64,000 bases of DNA from the NCBI RefSeq assembly GCF_028416635.1, contig NZ_CP114013.1, positions 5,766,001 to 5,830,000 of the forward strand, given 5' to 3'. The stretch is from Baekduia alba (GTDB taxonomy: Bacteria; Actinomycetota; Thermoleophilia; Solirubrobacterales; Solirubrobacteraceae). Of the stretch, positions 63,024 through 64,000 are shown in pieces; the stretch's first letter is position 1, and each line of letters opens with the position of its first letter. Below the pieces are notes generated by a model. That model saw nothing but the letters and a program-made list of their open reading frames with translations, was not told where the DNA came from and ran no database searches. A program made the position numbers and the translations under genes.

Positions 63024-63096
63024 TGCCCCCACTAGGAATCGAACCTAGAACCTTCGGATTAAGAGTCCGCTGCTCTGCCAGTTGAGCTATAGGGGC
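63024..63096 (-). tRNA. tRNA-Lys (anticodon CTT)
   Basis: 73 nt. Acceptor GCCCCTA / TGGGGGC, D arm GCTC/GAGC, anticodon loop CTCTTAA with anticodon CTT, T arm CTAGGTTCGATTCCTAG, discriminator A; CCA not encoded. The outermost anticodon-stem pair is G-A. A TATCCT -10 box (63107-63112, minus) lies 10 nt before its 5' end. Confidence 0.96.
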
Positions 63097-63106
63097 GGGG
63101 TCGAAC

Positions 63107-63112
63107 AGGATA
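63107..63112 (-). promoter_or_regulatory. -10 box (TATCCT) for tRNA-Lys
   Basis: Minus-strand TATCCT ends 10 nt before the mature tRNA 5' end, so the precursor would carry a leader of about 3 nt. Confidence 0.5.
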
Positions 63113-63149
63113 GCGAGGAGGCGCCGTGGGGCGCCGGCTCACAGGCGGC

Positions 63150-63860
63150 TCAGCCGGAGGGTGTCGAGGTCGTCGCGGGGGACGACGAGGTCGCGGAGTC
63201 GACGGTGGCCGAGGCGGCCTGGCGGGCGGCGTCGAGCTGGGCCTTGACCTGCTCGCGGTCGTCCTTGGGCGTCAGCGCGAGGGCCTTCTTGGAGGCGAGC
63301 TCGGCCTTGCGGGTCTGGCCGGCCTGGTAGGCGAGCGCGGCGTACTGCGCGTAGAGCGGGCCGGTGGGCTCGCGGCCGCTGAGGTAGACCTCCATCGCGC
63401 TGACCGCCTTGTCGGGCTCGTTGAGCCCGGTCTGGCTGAACGCCTGGATCATCAGCGACGCCACGTTCGGGTCGGGCTTCTTGGTCAGCGTGAGGTACTT
63501 GTTCCACGCGGCCTCGGTCTGGCGCAGGCCGTCCTTGCCCTGGTCGGTGAAGGCGCCGGCGTTCTGGTCGAAGCCGTTGCCCGAGCCCGCCTGCTGGAAG
63601 CGCACGCGCGTCAGCTCGGCCCAGGCCCTCGGATCGGTCGGCCGCACCTGCACGGCCTTCTCCGCCGTCTCGACGCGCTTCTTGAACACGTCGCTCACGT
63701 CCGCCGACCCGCTGTCGGACTTGAACGCGTCCAGCAACCCGCCGCTCGTGGCGCCACCGACGCCGAACAGCACCAAGCCGCCCCCCATCAGGAGGGCAAG
63801 GCTGAGGTAGATCGCCTGAACGGCACGCCGGCGTCCGCGTCCGCGGAGGTCGAACAGCAT
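63150..63860 (-). CDS. Membrane-anchored tetratricopeptide-like protein
   Basis: 236 residues. Arg-rich start, one transmembrane helix (about 14-36, AIYLSLALLMGGGLVLFGVGG), then helical repeats of TPR character (AEKAVQVRPTDPRAWAELTR near 67-86; AVSAMEVYLSG; YAALAYQAGQTRKAELASKK) and a Ser/Thr tail. Probably a scaffold at the membrane; partners unknown. TAGACT ends 7 nt before the ATG, within the last codons of the upstream gene. Confidence 0.8.
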   Translation of the reverse strand: MLFDLRGRGRRRAVQAIYLSLALLMGGGLVLFGVGGATSGGLLDAFKSDSGSADVSDVFKKRVETAEKAVQVRPTDPRAWAELTRVRFQQAGSGNGFDQNAGAFTDQGKDGLRQTEAAWNKYLTLTKKPDPNVASLMIQAFSQTGLNEPDKAVSAMEVYLSGREPTGPLYAQYAALAYQAGQTRKAELASKKALALTPKDDREQVKAQLDAARQAASATVDSATSSSPATTSTPSG

Positions 63861-63865
63861 GCGGG

Positions 63866-64000
63866 TCAGTCTAGATCGTTCGGCCGCTCAGCAGACTCAC
63901 CCTCGGCTGCGTATGCCGGTTCGTCAGGGTCGTCGTCCACGTCGTCGTCGCCGTCTGCCTCGTCGTCATCGTCGTCGTCGAGATGCGACAGGAACCCGAA
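63866..64000 (-). CDS. C-terminal end of a hyperacidic protein (partial)
   Basis: A frame entering from the right edge runs 44 codons to a TGA at 63866-63868. It encodes GFLSHLDDDDDDEADGDDDV followed by more acidic residues. Codon third positions fit local usage. It is 5 nt from the TPR gene, which has its own -10 box inside this tail. The gene's identity lies outside the window. Confidence 0.55.
   Translation of the reverse strand, partial: FGFLSHLDDDDDDEADGDDDVDDDPDEPAYAAEGESAERPNDLD
63868..63873 (-). promoter_or_regulatory. -10 box (TAGACT) for the TPR gene
   Basis: Minus-strand TAGACT ends 7 nt before ATG 63860 and lies inside the final codons of the acidic upstream gene. Confidence 0.5.

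Overview
The window is a high-GC (about 70% by eye) bacterial chromosome segment with dense, short-spaced genes, frequent 4-nt ATGA/GTGA overlaps and many GTG starts. Gene content (MprAB-like two-component systems, class E-type sortase, SnoaL-tailed ECF sigma factor, TreT plus OtsA, zinc-type S18, SSB ending in DDDIPF) points to a deep-branching actinobacterium, most likely Thermoleophilia/Solirubrobacterales; that placement is inference. I see no prophage, insertion sequence, CRISPR array or integron.

Layout: 1-2.7 kb holds the end of a secreted protein and two convergent bacterial-PH membrane proteins. 2.7-6.4 kb (minus) is a very long DEAH helicase with a hyperacidic insertion and a Lys/Ala/Pro repeat tail. 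6.5-12.2 kb (plus) carries a TlpA-like thioredoxin, a GalT-like protein lacking its zinc cysteines, an AEC transporter, dtd, an unknown acidic protein and kup. 12.2-18.9 kb (minus) is ybaK and a complete peptide ABC importer (oppC-oppA-oppB-oppD-oppF). 19.1-23.4 kb (minus) is a signalling operon (receiver-PP2C phosphatase, CHASE3-type kinase, receiver), a tRNA-Arg with a gene starting exactly at its 3' end, and pyrE. 23.4-33.3 kb mixes GCS2 ligase, L,D-transpeptidase, CPBP protease, HAD hydrolase, mannosyltransferase, MscS channel, class A PBP, infA and thiL.

33.2-36.0 kb (minus) is an operon of a degenerate membrane M28 peptidase, a sortase and a small FlgM-like protein. 36.0-42.1 kb (plus) is an OmpR-type regulator, kinase and HtrA-like lipoprotein protease followed by treT-otsA. 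42.3-48.5 kb is the replication/ribosome region rpsF, ssb, pentapeptide protein, rpsR, rplI, dnaB, purA, in which ssb has been inverted. 48.5-53.5 kb is a sugar-nucleotide cluster resembling the wbpD/B/A/I route to UDP-diacetamido-uronic acids. 53.5-64 kb has a second MprAB-like system, a luciferase-like monooxygenase, an MFS exporter, an ECF sigma factor, a YCII protein, an ABC-2 exporter, a GNAT enzyme, a hydrolase, tRNA-Lys, a TPR membrane protein and the end of a hyperacidic protein.

The strongest unlabelled signal is in the promoters: about twenty genes, on both strands, have a TANNNT hexamer ending only 6-10 nt before the start codon with no Shine-Dalgarno sequence, the signature of leaderless mRNAs. 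Two divergent gene pairs share one symmetric 7-bp TANNNTA element that reads as a -10 box on both strands. This pattern was also used to choose several start codons, as noted in the entries.
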